64,000 bases of DNA, taken from NCBI RefSeq assembly GCF_019679475.1, contig NZ_JAIEZP010000001.1, positions 2,914,001 through 2,978,000 on the forward strand, read 5' to 3'. Below the pieces are notes generated by a model. That model was given only the letters and a program-made list of their open reading frames with translations. It searched no databases and had not been told where the DNA came from. The position numbers and the translations under genes are program-made. Positions 23,496-32,638 of this stretch are shown in pieces. Origin of the DNA: Hyphomonas sediminis. Lineage in GTDB: Bacteria > Pseudomonadota > Alphaproteobacteria > Caulobacterales > Hyphomonadaceae. Within the stretch, counting starts at the first letter, position 1, and the number at the start of each line of letters is the position of its first letter.

Positions 23496-24767
23496 TCAGC
23501 CTTTCAGCTTCTGGGTCTTGATGAGCGCCAGCGCAGCATTCTCGTAGAATGTCTCCGCCTTCCCGGCTTTCACCTTCCCTATAAAGTATTTCTCGAATCC
23601 GACTTTTGCAGTGTGCACCCAGCCGCCAGAGCCCGACCAGTTCACATTACGCGGTGGAATTTGCGGCTGCGCAATGAAGGCGACGCCCTTGTCGCCAAAG
23701 TCTGCCAGGCAGATGGCGTTCCAGGTCGCCTCATGGGTCGGCTCTTTGCCAGCGAGGATTTCGGCGATGTTTTCCGCGGTCGCTGTGACCATGGATTCGA
23801 TCATGAAGCCCGTCTTGGGGACACCCACCGGAACCGGCGTCTTGCCGACCGGCGGAATGGCAATGCACACGCCGATGCCGAATATCTCGGGATATTTCGG
23901 ATTGCGCTGATGCTTGTCCGTCAGGATGAAACCACGAGGGTTCGTCAGCCCGTCGATGCCATAGACGGCCTTCACGCCCCGGAATGCCGGCAGCATCATC
24001 GAGAACTTCATTGGCAGTTCGTGAACCTGCTTCACGCTGCCATCCTCGTTGACTTCCTCAACGGTCATCTTGCCGGGCTCAGCCTTCAAAACGCGGGCGT
24101 TGGTGATCCATTTGATGTGCCGCTCGCGCATTTCGCTTTCGAGCAGGGATTTCGTATCGCCCACCCCATCGAGCCCCAGATGGCCGATATAGGGTTCGGA
24201 GGTCACGAAAGTCATCGGAACCTTGTCGCGGATCTTCCGTCGGCGCAGTTCGGTCTCGATGATCATCAGAGTTTCATAGGCCGGACCATAACAAGAAGCG
24301 CCTTGCACGGCGCCAACAATCACAGGGCCGGGCGCCTTGCAGAACTCCTCGAAGGCCGTGTTCGCGCGCAGGGCGTGATCTATGTGGCATACGGACTGTG
24401 TGTGACCATCAGGCCCAAGGCCTTCGATCTCGTCAAAGGCCAGTTCCGGTCCGGTCGCAATCACCAGATAGTCGTAATCGACAAAGCTGCCATCGCCCAT
24501 GCGAACACGCTTGGCCTCCGGCTCGACGCGCTCGGCCTTTCCTACAATCAGGTTGATGTTTTTCTTTTTCATCGGGCCTGAAATATCGACCACAATGTCC
24601 TTCCGATCCCGCCAGCCAACGAGCGCCCAGGGATTGGAGGGGACGAACTGATAGAAGTCATGTTCATTAATGACCGCCACCTGATCTTCACGCCTCACAG
24701 CCTTGCGAATTTCGTAAGCCGCAATGACGCCGCCAAGGCCGGCGCCAAGCACAACAATCTTTGCCAT
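23496..24767 (-). CDS. sqr: sulfide:quinone oxidoreductase
   Basis: A 423-residue FAD enzyme of the inner-membrane face. I use the ATG at 24767 behind GGAAGGAAGGGTGGAAAG; the open frame extends 12 codons further without signal. The FAD fold is KIVVLGAGLGGVIAAYEIR. The sulfide-oxidising cysteines are likely in QGASCYGPAYE and FGIGVCIAIPP, and NEHDFYQFVPSNPWALVGWR is a strong SQR/flavocytochrome c signature. A third cysteine is in SVCHIDHA. It would oxidise sulfide to sulfane sulfur and feed electrons to quinone. It is divergent from the rhodanese gene across a symmetric A+T-rich operator. Confidence 0.92.
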   Translation of the reverse strand: MAKIVVLGAGLGGVIAAYEIRKAVRREDQVAVINEHDFYQFVPSNPWALVGWRDRKDIVVDISGPMKKKNINLIVGKAERVEPEAKRVRMGDGSFVDYDYLVIATGPELAFDEIEGLGPDGHTQSVCHIDHALRANTAFEEFCKAPGPVIVGAVQGASCYGPAYETLMIIETELRRRKIRDKVPMTFVTSEPYIGHLGLDGVGDTKSLLESEMRERHIKWITNARVLKAEPGKMTVEEVNEDGSVKQVHELPMKFSMMLPAFRGVKAVYGIDGLTNPRGFILTDKHQRNPKYPEIFGIGVCIAIPPVGKTPVPVGVPKTGFMIESMVTATAENIAEILAGKEPTHEATWNAICLADFGDKGVAFIAQPQIPPRNVNWSGSGGWVHTAKVGFEKYFIGKVKAGKAETFYENAALALIKTQKLKG

Positions 24768-24803
24768 CTTTCCACCCTTCCTTCTTGATTTTCCGAACCG
24801 CAT

Positions 24804-24825
24804 TATTTTATTGTTTTATAAAATA
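24804..24825. promoter_or_regulatory. candidate ArsR/BigR operator in divergent promoter region
   Basis: TATTTTA-N8-TAAAATA is a perfect 7-bp inverted repeat with an 8-base centre, the spacing commonly seen for BigR/SqrR-type ArsR repressors. It is 37 bases from the SQR start and 80 bases from the rhodanese start, in the only A+T-rich stretch of the region. The ArsR protein encoded at 29500 is the likely ligand (inference). Confidence 0.6.
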
Positions 24826-24904
24826 CGCATTTCGTGCTAGCAATCAAGCGTGATTTGAAACGGCCCGATGCGACACACGAACAGAGGACCGCAGGAGCAT
24901 TAGA

Positions 24905-25264
24905 ATGAGCGACCCCAGAGACCTTGATTCCAAAACTGTCTTCGAAGCGCTGAAGCGCGGCGATGTCCTGCTTGTGGATGTGCGCGAACCGACAGAATTT
25001 GCAAACCAGCGCATCCATGGCGCCCTGCTCCATCCCCTCTCCACATTCGAGCCGCGCGCCATTCCCGCAAATCCCGGCCGGCAGATCGTCTTCCAATGCG
25101 GCTCGGGCAAACGCTCGCGCATGGCGCTGGACAAGTTCATGGCGGAGACCGGCGCAGAAGCTGCCCACCTTGCCGGCGGCATTGCCGCGTGGCGCGCCGC
25201 GGGGCTACCCTGCGTTTCCATCAACCCGGCGACCGGACAGGTAGAGGATCATGGCCGTTACTAA
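24905..25264 (+). CDS. rhodanese-domain sulfurtransferase
   Basis: A 119-residue single-domain rhodanese. VLLVDVREPTEFANQRIHGA is the first conserved block and QCGSGKRSRMAL is the active-site loop with catalytic Cys65. LAGGIAAWRAAGLP ends the domain. It would take sulfane sulfur produced by SQR and pass it on to thiols or cyanide. GCAGGAG lies before the ATG. The gene starts the divergent operon and overlaps the RND adaptor gene by 14 bases, so sulfur transfer and the efflux system are co-expressed. Confidence 0.93.
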   Translation: MSDPRDLDSKTVFEALKRGDVLLVDVREPTEFANQRIHGALLHPLSTFEPRAIPANPGRQIVFQCGSGKRSRMALDKFMAETGAEAAHLAGGIAAWRAAGLPCVSINPATGQVEDHGRY

Positions 25265-26240
25265 CATGCGCGCACTTTTCGCTTCAGCTATTGCCGCCGC
25301 CCTCTCGGGCGGCGCCTTTGCGCAGACACTTACGGTCGAGGATTCGATTGTCGTGGACTACCGCCCTGTGATCGCCCGTATTGAAGCGGGCGACACAGCG
25401 ACTGCCCGATCGCGCCTGCAAGGCGTTGTTACCCGGCTGAACATGGTCGAAGGACAGGTCGTGAAAGCCGGAACAGTTGTTGCCGTCGTGACCGACGACA
25501 CGATTGCGCCGCAGCTTTCTTCACTCAGCTCACGCATCGAAGGGCTGAAGTCCCAGATCCGCCAATCGGAAGAAGACCTTACCCGGAATGAAGGCCTGCT
25601 TGCGCGCGGCTTCTATCCCAAAGCCCGGCTGGACGAGGAGCGCACCGCGCTTGACGTGCTCCGCCGCACGCTTTCCTCCGCCGAGGCCGAGCGCCGGGCG
25701 ATTGCCGCCCGCGAAGCGGAAGGCCGCATCCTTGCGCCTGCCGATGCGCATGTGACGGATGTGAACGTCGTGCAGGGCTCGGTTGTCTCGCCCGGCGAAG
25801 TGCTGGGGAGCTTTGCCACAGTGGACGGTATCGTCCGCCTCGCCCTGCCGGAGCGCCACGCCGCAACGATTGCCGAAGGCGAAACGGTTTCCCTCCGCCT
25901 CCCCTCTCGCTCGGATGATATTCGCATAGCAACCATCGTGAAGATCTATCCGGAACTTCGCCAGGGGGCGGTGATTGCGGACGCGACCGTGCAAGGCGGC
26001 CTGACGGCATTGTTTGGCGAACGGGTAGACGTGCTCGCGCCCGTGGGCGAGCGCCGGGCCATCCGCATTCCCAAGGAATATGTCTCGACCCGTTTCGGCG
26101 TGGACTTCGTCCGCGTTGCGGTGGGAGACAGGTTTGTAGACGCCCCTGTCGCGCTGGCCGCGCCCGTTGTCGATGATCAGGGCAAGTATGAAATCCTTTC
26201 GGGCCTGAAGCCCGGCGATAAAATCCAGAAACCGGAATAA
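25251..26240 (+). CDS. RND efflux periplasmic adaptor (membrane fusion protein)
   Basis: A 329-residue adaptor with signal peptide (MAVTNMRALFASAIAAALSG, ending AFAQ). A lipoyl-like half (RLQGVVTRLNMVEGQVVKAG) is followed by a helical hairpin (SSRIEGLKSQIRQSEEDLTR ... LSSAEAERRAIAARE), the second lipoyl half (GRILAPADAHVTDVNVVQGS), a beta-barrel domain and a membrane-proximal end (KYEILSGLKPGDKI). The hairpin is short, so it may work without a dedicated long TolC contact; no outer-membrane factor gene is nearby. The start overlaps the rhodanese gene by 14 bases. Confidence 0.9.
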   Translation: MAVTNMRALFASAIAAALSGGAFAQTLTVEDSIVVDYRPVIARIEAGDTATARSRLQGVVTRLNMVEGQVVKAGTVVAVVTDDTIAPQLSSLSSRIEGLKSQIRQSEEDLTRNEGLLARGFYPKARLDEERTALDVLRRTLSSAEAERRAIAAREAEGRILAPADAHVTDVNVVQGSVVSPGEVLGSFATVDGIVRLALPERHAATIAEGETVSLRLPSRSDDIRIATIVKIYPELRQGAVIADATVQGGLTALFGERVDVLAPVGERRAIRIPKEYVSTRFGVDFVRVAVGDRFVDAPVALAAPVVDDQGKYEILSGLKPGDKIQKPE

Positions 26241-26246
26241 CACCAG

Positions 26247-29200
26247 ATGAAACCGGATCTTTCGGGCTCCATTACACGGTCGACCATCCGGTCGCCGCTG
26301 ACGCCCCTCTTCCTGCTCACCGCGCTGGCAGTCGGCCTGATCGCGCTGCTCACCATCCCAAGGGAGGAAGAGCCGCAGATCTCCGTGCCGATGGTCGACA
26401 TTCTCGTCTCGGCGCCCGGCCTGCGCGCGCCAGACGCCGTTGAGCAGGTCACCAAGCCGCTGGAAAGCATCATCCTGGCGATCCCGGATGTCGAACACGT
26501 CTATTCCCAGACGCGCGATGACGGGGCGATGGTGACGGCGCGCTTCAATGTCGGCACCGACGCGGATGACGCCATCCTGCGCGTGCACGAAAAGATCCGC
26601 GCCAATCTCGATTCCATTCCCTACGATGTTCCGATGCCGCTGGTCGTTGGCCGGGGCATCAATGACGTGCCAATCGTCACGCTGACGCTCTCACCGGATG
26701 CAGCCACGGGCAATGTGTGGAACGACACCGCCTTGCGCATGCTGGCAGACGAGCTGCGCAACGAGCTGACGAAAGTGAAGGATGTCGGCATCACTGAAGT
26801 GATCGGCGGACGCCCGCTGGAGCTGCGTGTCGAACCGGACATCCGCGCCATGGCGGCGCAGGGCGTCTCCCTGCAAACGCTGGTGCAGAGCGTCCAGAAC
26901 GCGGCGGCGGCAAACCCGGCAGGCCTTGCCTATGAAGACGGCGGCGCCGTCATCGTGCAGGCAGGCGACCGGATCAATGCCGTCAGCGAACTGGAGCGCC
27001 TTCAGGTGCGCGGGGCCGGTGGCCGCGTGGTCTATCTCAGCGACATCGCGAATGTGAAAGTTGCCGGCAAGGAAACCGACGCGCGCGTCTGGACCATGGC
27101 ACATGGCGAAGACGGCACCTTCAGCGCCGCGCCGGCAGTCACCGTCTCCCTCGCCAAACGCCCTGGCGCCAACGCTGTGGTCGTCTCCGAAGCGATCCTC
27201 CACCGCGTCGAAGCGCTGGAAGGAAACCTCATTCCGGAAGGCATCCATGTCGAAGTGACCCGCGACTATGGCGAGACGGCGAACCATAAGGCCAACGAAC
27301 TGCTGTTCCATCTGGGCCTCGCAACCGTCTCCATCGTCGTGTTGATCGCTTTCAGCATCGGCTGGCGCGAAGCGCTGGTCACGGTTGTCGTCATCCCGAC
27401 GACGATCCTGCTGACCCTCTTTGCCTCGCTGATGATGGGTTACACCATCAACCGCGTCAGCCTGTTCGCGCTGATCTTCTCCATCGGCATCCTGGTGGAT
27501 GATGCCATCGTGATCATCGAGAATATCGCCCGCCACTGGGCCATGAAGGATGGACGCACGCGTATCGAAGCGGCCATTGCGGCCGTCTCCGAAGTCGGCA
27601 ACCCGACGATCATCGCCACGCTCACCGTGATCGCCGCGCTCCTGCCAATGATGTTCGTATCCGGACTGATGGGGCCTTATATGGCGCCAATCCCGGCGAA
27701 CGCCTCGGCTGCCATGCTGTTCTCCTTCTTTGTCGCCGTGGGCATTGCGCCCTGGCTGATGATGAAGATTGCGGGCAAGGCCCCGCTGCACGGCGCCCAT
27801 GCCAGCGGCGAACATGGCGAGACGCGCCTCAGCGGGTTCTACCGCCGCGTCGCCGAACCGGTCATCTCCTCGAAGAGGAATGCCTGGATATTCCTCATCG
27901 CCGTGGGAATCGCCACGCTGGCCTCGCTGACCCTGTTTGCAACCAAGGCTGTGCCGGTGAAGCTGCTGCCCTTCGACAACAAGTCGGAAATCCAGGTCAT
28001 CGTGGACCTGCCCGAAGGTGCCGCCCTCGAAGATACCGAGCGTGCGCTCTTTGCCCTCGCCGACGCCATTGGCCCGGTCGAGGAAGTGACCACCATCCAG
28101 GCCTATGCCGGCACAGCGGCGCCGTTCAATTTCAACGGCCTCGTCCGGCACTACTTCCTTCGCTCAAGCCCGGAACTCGGCGACCTCCAGGTAAACCTCT
28201 CGGCCAAGGAGCACCGCAAGCGTGCCAGCCACGATATCGCGCTTGACCTGCGTGAACGCCTGCTCGCTGTCCCGCTTCCGGAAGGCGCGCGTGTGAAGGT
28301 TGTCGAAGTGCCCCCCGGCCCGCCGGTGATCTCTACCCTGATGGCAGAGATTTACGGCCCGACACCGGAAGCACGCCGGGAGACTGCCGCCGTCATCGAA
28401 CAGTTCTTCAACGAGACCGACTTTATCGTCGATGTGGACAATTCCATCGGCGACCGCGCCCCGCGCCTCACCTTCGGCATAGACGAACCCGCCGCTGCAG
28501 ATGCCGGCGTCCTGCAGAAAGACATTCTGGACGCCATCGGCATGGCTTTCAGTGGGCAGACGGTTGGCGTCAGCCCGCGCGGCGAGGGCCGCGACCCGCT
28601 TAACATTCGCGTCTATCTCCCCCGTTCCGAACGGAGCTGGACCCAGGAGATGTCCGCCATTCCCGTACCTCGCCAGCTTGCCGGCACCGATGCCGTCCCT
28701 ATCGAGCTGGGCGAACTGGTTGAGGTGCGGGAAGAGGCAGGCTCGCCCACCATCTTCCGCCGCGATGGCCACTTCGCGGACATGGTGATGGGTGAACTCG
28801 CCGGACAATATGAAGCGCCGATCTATGGCATGTTCGAAATCCAGGATCGCATCAAGGCGTTCGACTGGGCGTCCGCCGGTCTCGAAATGCCCAAGGTCAG
28901 CCTCTATGGCCAGCCAGCCGATGAAACCGGCACGACGGTCCTCTGGGATGGCGAGTGGGAAGTGACCTATGTCACCTTCCGCGACATGGGCATGGCCTTC
29001 GGCGTTGCCCTGCTCGGCATCTACATCCTTGTGGTCGGCCAGTTCGGAACCTTCCGTGTGCCGTTGATCATCCTGACACCGGTTCCGCTTACGCTGATCG
29101 GCATCATGATCGGCCACTGGCTGTTCGGCGCGGCGTTCACGGCCACCTCGATGATCGGCTTCATTGCGCTGGCGGGCATCATCGTCCGCAACTCGATCCT

Positions 29201-29519
29201 GCTGGTGGACTTCATCCGACATACGACCGATGGCGAGAAGCCTCTGAAGGAAGTCCTGCTGGAAGCGGGCGCCATCCGGTTCAAGCCGATTGTGCTGACG
29301 GCTGCGGCCGCCATGATCGGCGCCGCCGTAATCTTGTCGGACCCGATCTTCCAGGGCCTCGCCATCTCGCTGCTGTTCGGGCTCGCCTCGTCCACCGCGC
29401 TGACCGTTCTGGTCATCCCGGCGATCTACGTTGCGCTGCGCGGCCCGGACTGGCGCCCGGCCCAACCTGCCGCAGAGCAAGACACAGGAGGCAAGCCCGA
29501 TGCCCCTCAGGAAGCCTAA
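26247..29519 (+). CDS. RND-family efflux pump (AcrB-like inner-membrane transporter)
   Basis: A 1090-residue proton-driven pump in the usual two-repeat form: an N-terminal helix (TPLFLLTALAVGLIALLTIP), two large periplasmic loops and two groups of helices. GILVDDAIVIIENIARHW carries the paired aspartates of TM4 needed for proton relay. The second half shows GIIVRNSILLVDFIRHT. It starts 6 bases after the adaptor stop. Because the operon holds rhodanese and a BigR-like repressor, the pump is probably induced by sulfide or persulfide and may export sulfur-derived or thiol-linked compounds (inference). The actual substrate is unknown. Confidence 0.93.
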   Translation: MKPDLSGSITRSTIRSPLTPLFLLTALAVGLIALLTIPREEEPQISVPMVDILVSAPGLRAPDAVEQVTKPLESIILAIPDVEHVYSQTRDDGAMVTARFNVGTDADDAILRVHEKIRANLDSIPYDVPMPLVVGRGINDVPIVTLTLSPDAATGNVWNDTALRMLADELRNELTKVKDVGITEVIGGRPLELRVEPDIRAMAAQGVSLQTLVQSVQNAAAANPAGLAYEDGGAVIVQAGDRINAVSELERLQVRGAGGRVVYLSDIANVKVAGKETDARVWTMAHGEDGTFSAAPAVTVSLAKRPGANAVVVSEAILHRVEALEGNLIPEGIHVEVTRDYGETANHKANELLFHLGLATVSIVVLIAFSIGWREALVTVVVIPTTILLTLFASLMMGYTINRVSLFALIFSIGILVDDAIVIIENIARHWAMKDGRTRIEAAIAAVSEVGNPTIIATLTVIAALLPMMFVSGLMGPYMAPIPANASAAMLFSFFVAVGIAPWLMMKIAGKAPLHGAHASGEHGETRLSGFYRRVAEPVISSKRNAWIFLIAVGIATLASLTLFATKAVPVKLLPFDNKSEIQVIVDLPEGAALEDTERALFALADAIGPVEEVTTIQAYAGTAAPFNFNGLVRHYFLRSSPELGDLQVNLSAKEHRKRASHDIALDLRERLLAVPLPEGARVKVVEVPPGPPVISTLMAEIYGPTPEARRETAAVIEQFFNETDFIVDVDNSIGDRAPRLTFGIDEPAAADAGVLQKDILDAIGMAFSGQTVGVSPRGEGRDPLNIRVYLPRSERSWTQEMSAIPVPRQLAGTDAVPIELGELVEVREEAGSPTIFRRDGHFADMVMGELAGQYEAPIYGMFEIQDRIKAFDWASAGLEMPKVSLYGQPADETGTTVLWDGEWEVTYVTFRDMGMAFGVALLGIYILVVGQFGTFRVPLIILTPVPLTLIGIMIGHWLFGAAFTATSMIGFIALAGIIVRNSILLVDFIRHTTDGEKPLKEVLLEAGAIRFKPIVLTAAAAMIGAAVILSDPIFQGLAISLLFGLASSTALTVLVIPAIYVALRGPDWRPAQPAAEQDTGGKPDAPQEA

Positions 29520-29823
29520 GCGGGAAGAAGCCCTCACCCTCGTCACCGGCCGCGTCCAGGAGGCGGCCGATGTGATGAAGGCGATGGCGAGCGAGACGCG
29601 CCTCAAGATCATGTGCGCTCTCAGCAGCGGCGAGCTGCCGGTCAACCAGCTTGCCGAGCTCACCAGCCAGAGCCAGTCGGCTGTCTCCCAGCATCTTGCC
29701 AAACTGCGCGCCGCCGGCCTCGTGGAGAGCCGGCGGGACGCCCAGACCATCTACTATCGCTGCCGCCCCGGCATCGCGCAGGAGATCATCGACACGCTTT
29801 GCGGCTTCTACGGCACGCACTGA
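29500..29823 (+). CDS. ArsR-family repressor, BigR/SqrR-like
   Basis: A 107-residue winged-helix repressor. The start is the ATG at 29500 behind GGAGG, overlapping the pump gene by 20 bases. AMASETRLKIMCALSSGELP, the recognition helix SQSAVSQHLAKLRAAGLVESR and QTIYYR match BigR/SqrR, the sulfide/persulfide-responsive repressors. From memory those use two cysteines 66 residues apart. Here the first is present (Cys39, in KIMC) but the position 66 residues on is Gly105; instead Cys101 lies one helical turn earlier and Cys88 is extra. It ends the operon it probably represses. Confidence 0.9.
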   Translation: MPLRKPKREEALTLVTGRVQEAADVMKAMASETRLKIMCALSSGELPVNQLAELTSQSQSAVSQHLAKLRAAGLVESRRDAQTIYYRCRPGIAQEIIDTLCGFYGTH

Positions 29824-29888
29824 CCCCCGCCCCTTGCGCTCGGGCGCGATCCCACCCACCATCGGGCTCAGTCACAGAACCCGATGCA

Positions 29889-31529
29889 ATGTCCGATACG
29901 CCGGCCCCCAGCCCCTTCTCCATCCCGCTCTACAAGCGCATCTGGGTCGCCAATATCGCTTCGCAGTTCGGCGGCCTGATCCAGAGCGTCGGGGCCGCGT
30001 GGCTGATGGTCCAGCTCGGCGGCAGCGAAACGCAGATCGCGCTGGTGCAGGCCTCGGTCACGCTGCCGATCATGATCCTGTCGCTGATCTCCGGCGCGGT
30101 GGCGGATAATTTCCCGCGCCGCACGGTGATGCTCATGGCGCAGGTCTATATGTTCGCCGTTTCCGCGCTGCTCTGCCTCTCGGCCTTCATGGGTTGGCTG
30201 AACCCTTGGATGCTGCTGGTCTTCACCTTCCTCATCGGCTGCGGCACGGCGCTCAACGCGCCCTCCTGGCAGGCAACCGTGGGCGACATCGTGCCCCGCA
30301 ACACGATTGCGGCCGCCGTCGCCATGAACAGCCTGGGCTTCAATATCGCGCGCACAGCCGGGCCGGCCCTTGGCGGCGCCATCGTTGCCGCCGCAGGCGC
30401 CGCCGCAGCCTTCGCGGTCAACGTGTTCAGCTATCTCGGCATCATCTACGTGCTTCTGGCGTGGAAACCCGAGAAGCCCCTGAAACCCACGCTGAAAGAA
30501 GACCTGCGCACCGCAATGGCCGCCGGTGTGCGCTATGTGTCGATGTCCCCGCCCATCCGGAAGGTCATGGCGCGCGCGGCCCTTTTTGGCATCGCCGCCT
30601 CCGCCGTGCTCTCGCTGCTGCCGCTCGTCGCGCGCGAGTTGCTCGGCGGCAGCGCGATCACCTTCGGCATGCTGTCAGGCGCGTTCGGCATAGGCGCCGT
30701 CATCGGCGCCCTATCCAATGCGCGCCTGCGCCGCCGCTTCTCTGCCGAGATGGTGCTGCGGATGACAATCTCTGCGATCATCGCCGGCGTACTCATCGTC
30801 GCCTTCAGCCGCTGGCTGCCGCTGACATTCCTCGGGCTGGTCATCTGCGGCTCGGGTTGGCTGCTGTCGATGGCGACCATGAACATCACGGTGCAGATGT
30901 CTGCGCCGCGCTGGGTCGTCGGGCGGGCGCTGTCGCTTTACCAGATGGCCCTGTTCGGCGCGATGGCGGTGGGAAGCTGGATCACAGGCCGGCTGGCGGA
31001 ACATTATGGCGTGACCGATGCGCTGCTGATCATGGCGGCGGCGCAATCGCTCAGCGTCGTTGCGGGCATCTATCTGCGCCTGCCCATCGTTGAGGATCTG
31101 AACCTCGACCTGAAAGGCCGCTGGCAGCAGCCGGACATAAAGGTGCCCGTAGAGCCACGCAGCGGCCCCGTGCATGTGTCCATCGAATACCGCATCCTTG
31201 AGGCAGACATCCCGCGCTTCCTCTCGGCGATGAACGAGCGCCGCCGCATCCACCTGCGCGATGGCGCGCGTGCCTGGTCGCTCATCCGCGATCTCACCGA
31301 TCCCGAAGTTTGGAAGGAGCAATACAGCTTCGCCCGCTGGCTCGATTACGTGCTCCACAATGAGCGACGGACGCATGCCGATGATGTCAGCATCAACATA
31401 GTGAAATCGCTTCATCAGGGCAGTTGGCCGCCGGTGGTCCGCCGCATGCTGGAACGGCAAGTCACCAGCGTCACCTACAATCCGGACCTCACCTCGCCCA
31501 CATCCGGCGATCCGACACGCCCTGCCTGA
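29889..31529 (+). CDS. MFS exporter with C-terminal soluble domain (MFS_3/EntS-like)
   Basis: A 546-residue transporter of the MFS_3 (transmembrane secretion effector) type. About 400 residues form 10-12 membrane helices, opening with LYKRIWVANIASQFGGLIQS and containing the loop AVADNFPRRTVMLMAQ. The last 150 residues are soluble and cytosolic (VHVSIEYRILEADIPRFLSA ... VWKEQYSFARWLDYVLHNER) and look like a ferredoxin-like dimeric alpha/beta-barrel of the monooxygenase type. The ATG at 29889 is the only start that leaves a normal MFS N-terminus. It follows the ArsR gene by 65 bases; whether it belongs to that operon is unclear. Confidence 0.87.
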   Translation: MSDTPAPSPFSIPLYKRIWVANIASQFGGLIQSVGAAWLMVQLGGSETQIALVQASVTLPIMILSLISGAVADNFPRRTVMLMAQVYMFAVSALLCLSAFMGWLNPWMLLVFTFLIGCGTALNAPSWQATVGDIVPRNTIAAAVAMNSLGFNIARTAGPALGGAIVAAAGAAAAFAVNVFSYLGIIYVLLAWKPEKPLKPTLKEDLRTAMAAGVRYVSMSPPIRKVMARAALFGIAASAVLSLLPLVARELLGGSAITFGMLSGAFGIGAVIGALSNARLRRRFSAEMVLRMTISAIIAGVLIVAFSRWLPLTFLGLVICGSGWLLSMATMNITVQMSAPRWVVGRALSLYQMALFGAMAVGSWITGRLAEHYGVTDALLIMAAAQSLSVVAGIYLRLPIVEDLNLDLKGRWQQPDIKVPVEPRSGPVHVSIEYRILEADIPRFLSAMNERRRIHLRDGARAWSLIRDLTDPEVWKEQYSFARWLDYVLHNERRTHADDVSINIVKSLHQGSWPPVVRRMLERQVTSVTYNPDLTSPTSGDPTRPA

Positions 31530-31620
31530 CGCGGCAGGTTTCCCCTCCGTCGGGGCTGGCCAATGCGAGCGAAGCCATGCTTTCTCGCGGCAAACCACGC
31601 TGCCATCGGAGAACCAGGAT

Positions 31621-32601
31621 ATGAAAGCTGCTGTCGCCGAAAATCTGGACTCTCTGGAAAGCTATGGCCTGAAAGAGGTTGCCAAGCCCGAAGCCGGTCC
31701 CGGCCAGGTGCTTATCCGCGTGATGGCCTGCGGCATCGGCTATGTGGATTCCCTCGTCGCGCTCGGCCGCTATCAGGTGAAGCCGCCCGTGCCCCACACG
31801 CCGGGCCAGGAAGTCGCCGGCGTCGTTGAAACGGTCGGTGAAGGCGTTACCCACGTCGCGCCGGGCGACCGCATAATGACCATGACGCAGAAAGGCTTTG
31901 CCGAATATGTGGTCGCCGCCGCAGCCATGGTCATCCCGCTTCCCGCAGCCCTGAGCTTCACTGAGGCGGCCAGCCTGCCACTGAACTACCTCACCGCCAT
32001 CCACGGCCTGAAAGGCCGGGGCGAAGTGGTGGCTGGTGAAACGGTCCTCATCTTCGGCGCAGCTGGCGGGGTCGGCTCGGCGGCCGTGCAGGTGTCGAAA
32101 GCGCTGGGCGCAAAGGTCATCGCGGCCGCGTCCTCGGAAGAAAAACGCGCTTTCGCTCTTGCCCATGGCGCAGACCTCGCCATCGACACGGCCCCCGAAG
32201 GCTGGCGCGACCGCCTGAAGGAAATCAATGGCGGCAAAGGCCCCAATGTCATCTTCGATCCGGTCTGCGGCCCCCTGTTTGAACCTGCCTTCCGCTCGAT
32301 CGCATGGCGCGGGCGCCATCTGGTGGTCGGTTTCGTTGGCGGGCCAATCCCGTCACTGCCGTCAAATCTCACGCTGATGAAGGGCGCAGCCCTGATGGGA
32401 GTCGACGTGCGCCAATACATGCAGTTTGAAATCAAGAACGCGATTGCCGACCTGCACCAGCTTTCCGCCTGGGCGGCAGAGGGAAAGATCAAGCCACCCG
32501 TCGGTACTGTCTATCCGTTCGAGCAATTTGGCGAGGCGATGGTCGCCGCACTCTCCGGCAGGGGAATGGGCAAGGTCGTTCTGGAAATCGCAAAAGGCTG
32601 A
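31621..32601 (+). CDS. NADPH:quinone oxidoreductase (zinc-free MDR family)
   Basis: A 326-residue medium-chain dehydrogenase/reductase. The N-terminal catalytic domain has VPHTPGQEVAGVVETVGEGV without the zinc ligands of alcohol dehydrogenases. The nucleotide-binding motif is VLIFGAAGGVGSAAVQVSKALGAKV (AxxGxxG), typical of NADPH-using quinone/enal reductases. GAACCAGGA precedes the ATG. It stands alone, closed by a hairpin at 32639. Reduction of quinones or alpha,beta-unsaturated carbonyls is likely; the physiological substrate is not evident. Confidence 0.9.
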   Translation: MKAAVAENLDSLESYGLKEVAKPEAGPGQVLIRVMACGIGYVDSLVALGRYQVKPPVPHTPGQEVAGVVETVGEGVTHVAPGDRIMTMTQKGFAEYVVAAAAMVIPLPAALSFTEAASLPLNYLTAIHGLKGRGEVVAGETVLIFGAAGGVGSAAVQVSKALGAKVIAAASSEEKRAFALAHGADLAIDTAPEGWRDRLKEINGGKGPNVIFDPVCGPLFEPAFRSIAWRGRHLVVGFVGGPIPSLPSNLTLMKGAALMGVDVRQYMQFEIKNAIADLHQLSAWAAEGKIKPPVGTVYPFEQFGEAMVAALSGRGMGKVVLEIAKG

Positions 32602-32638
32602 TCTCCGCAACTATCACGTTTCTACTAACGAGCGCCCT

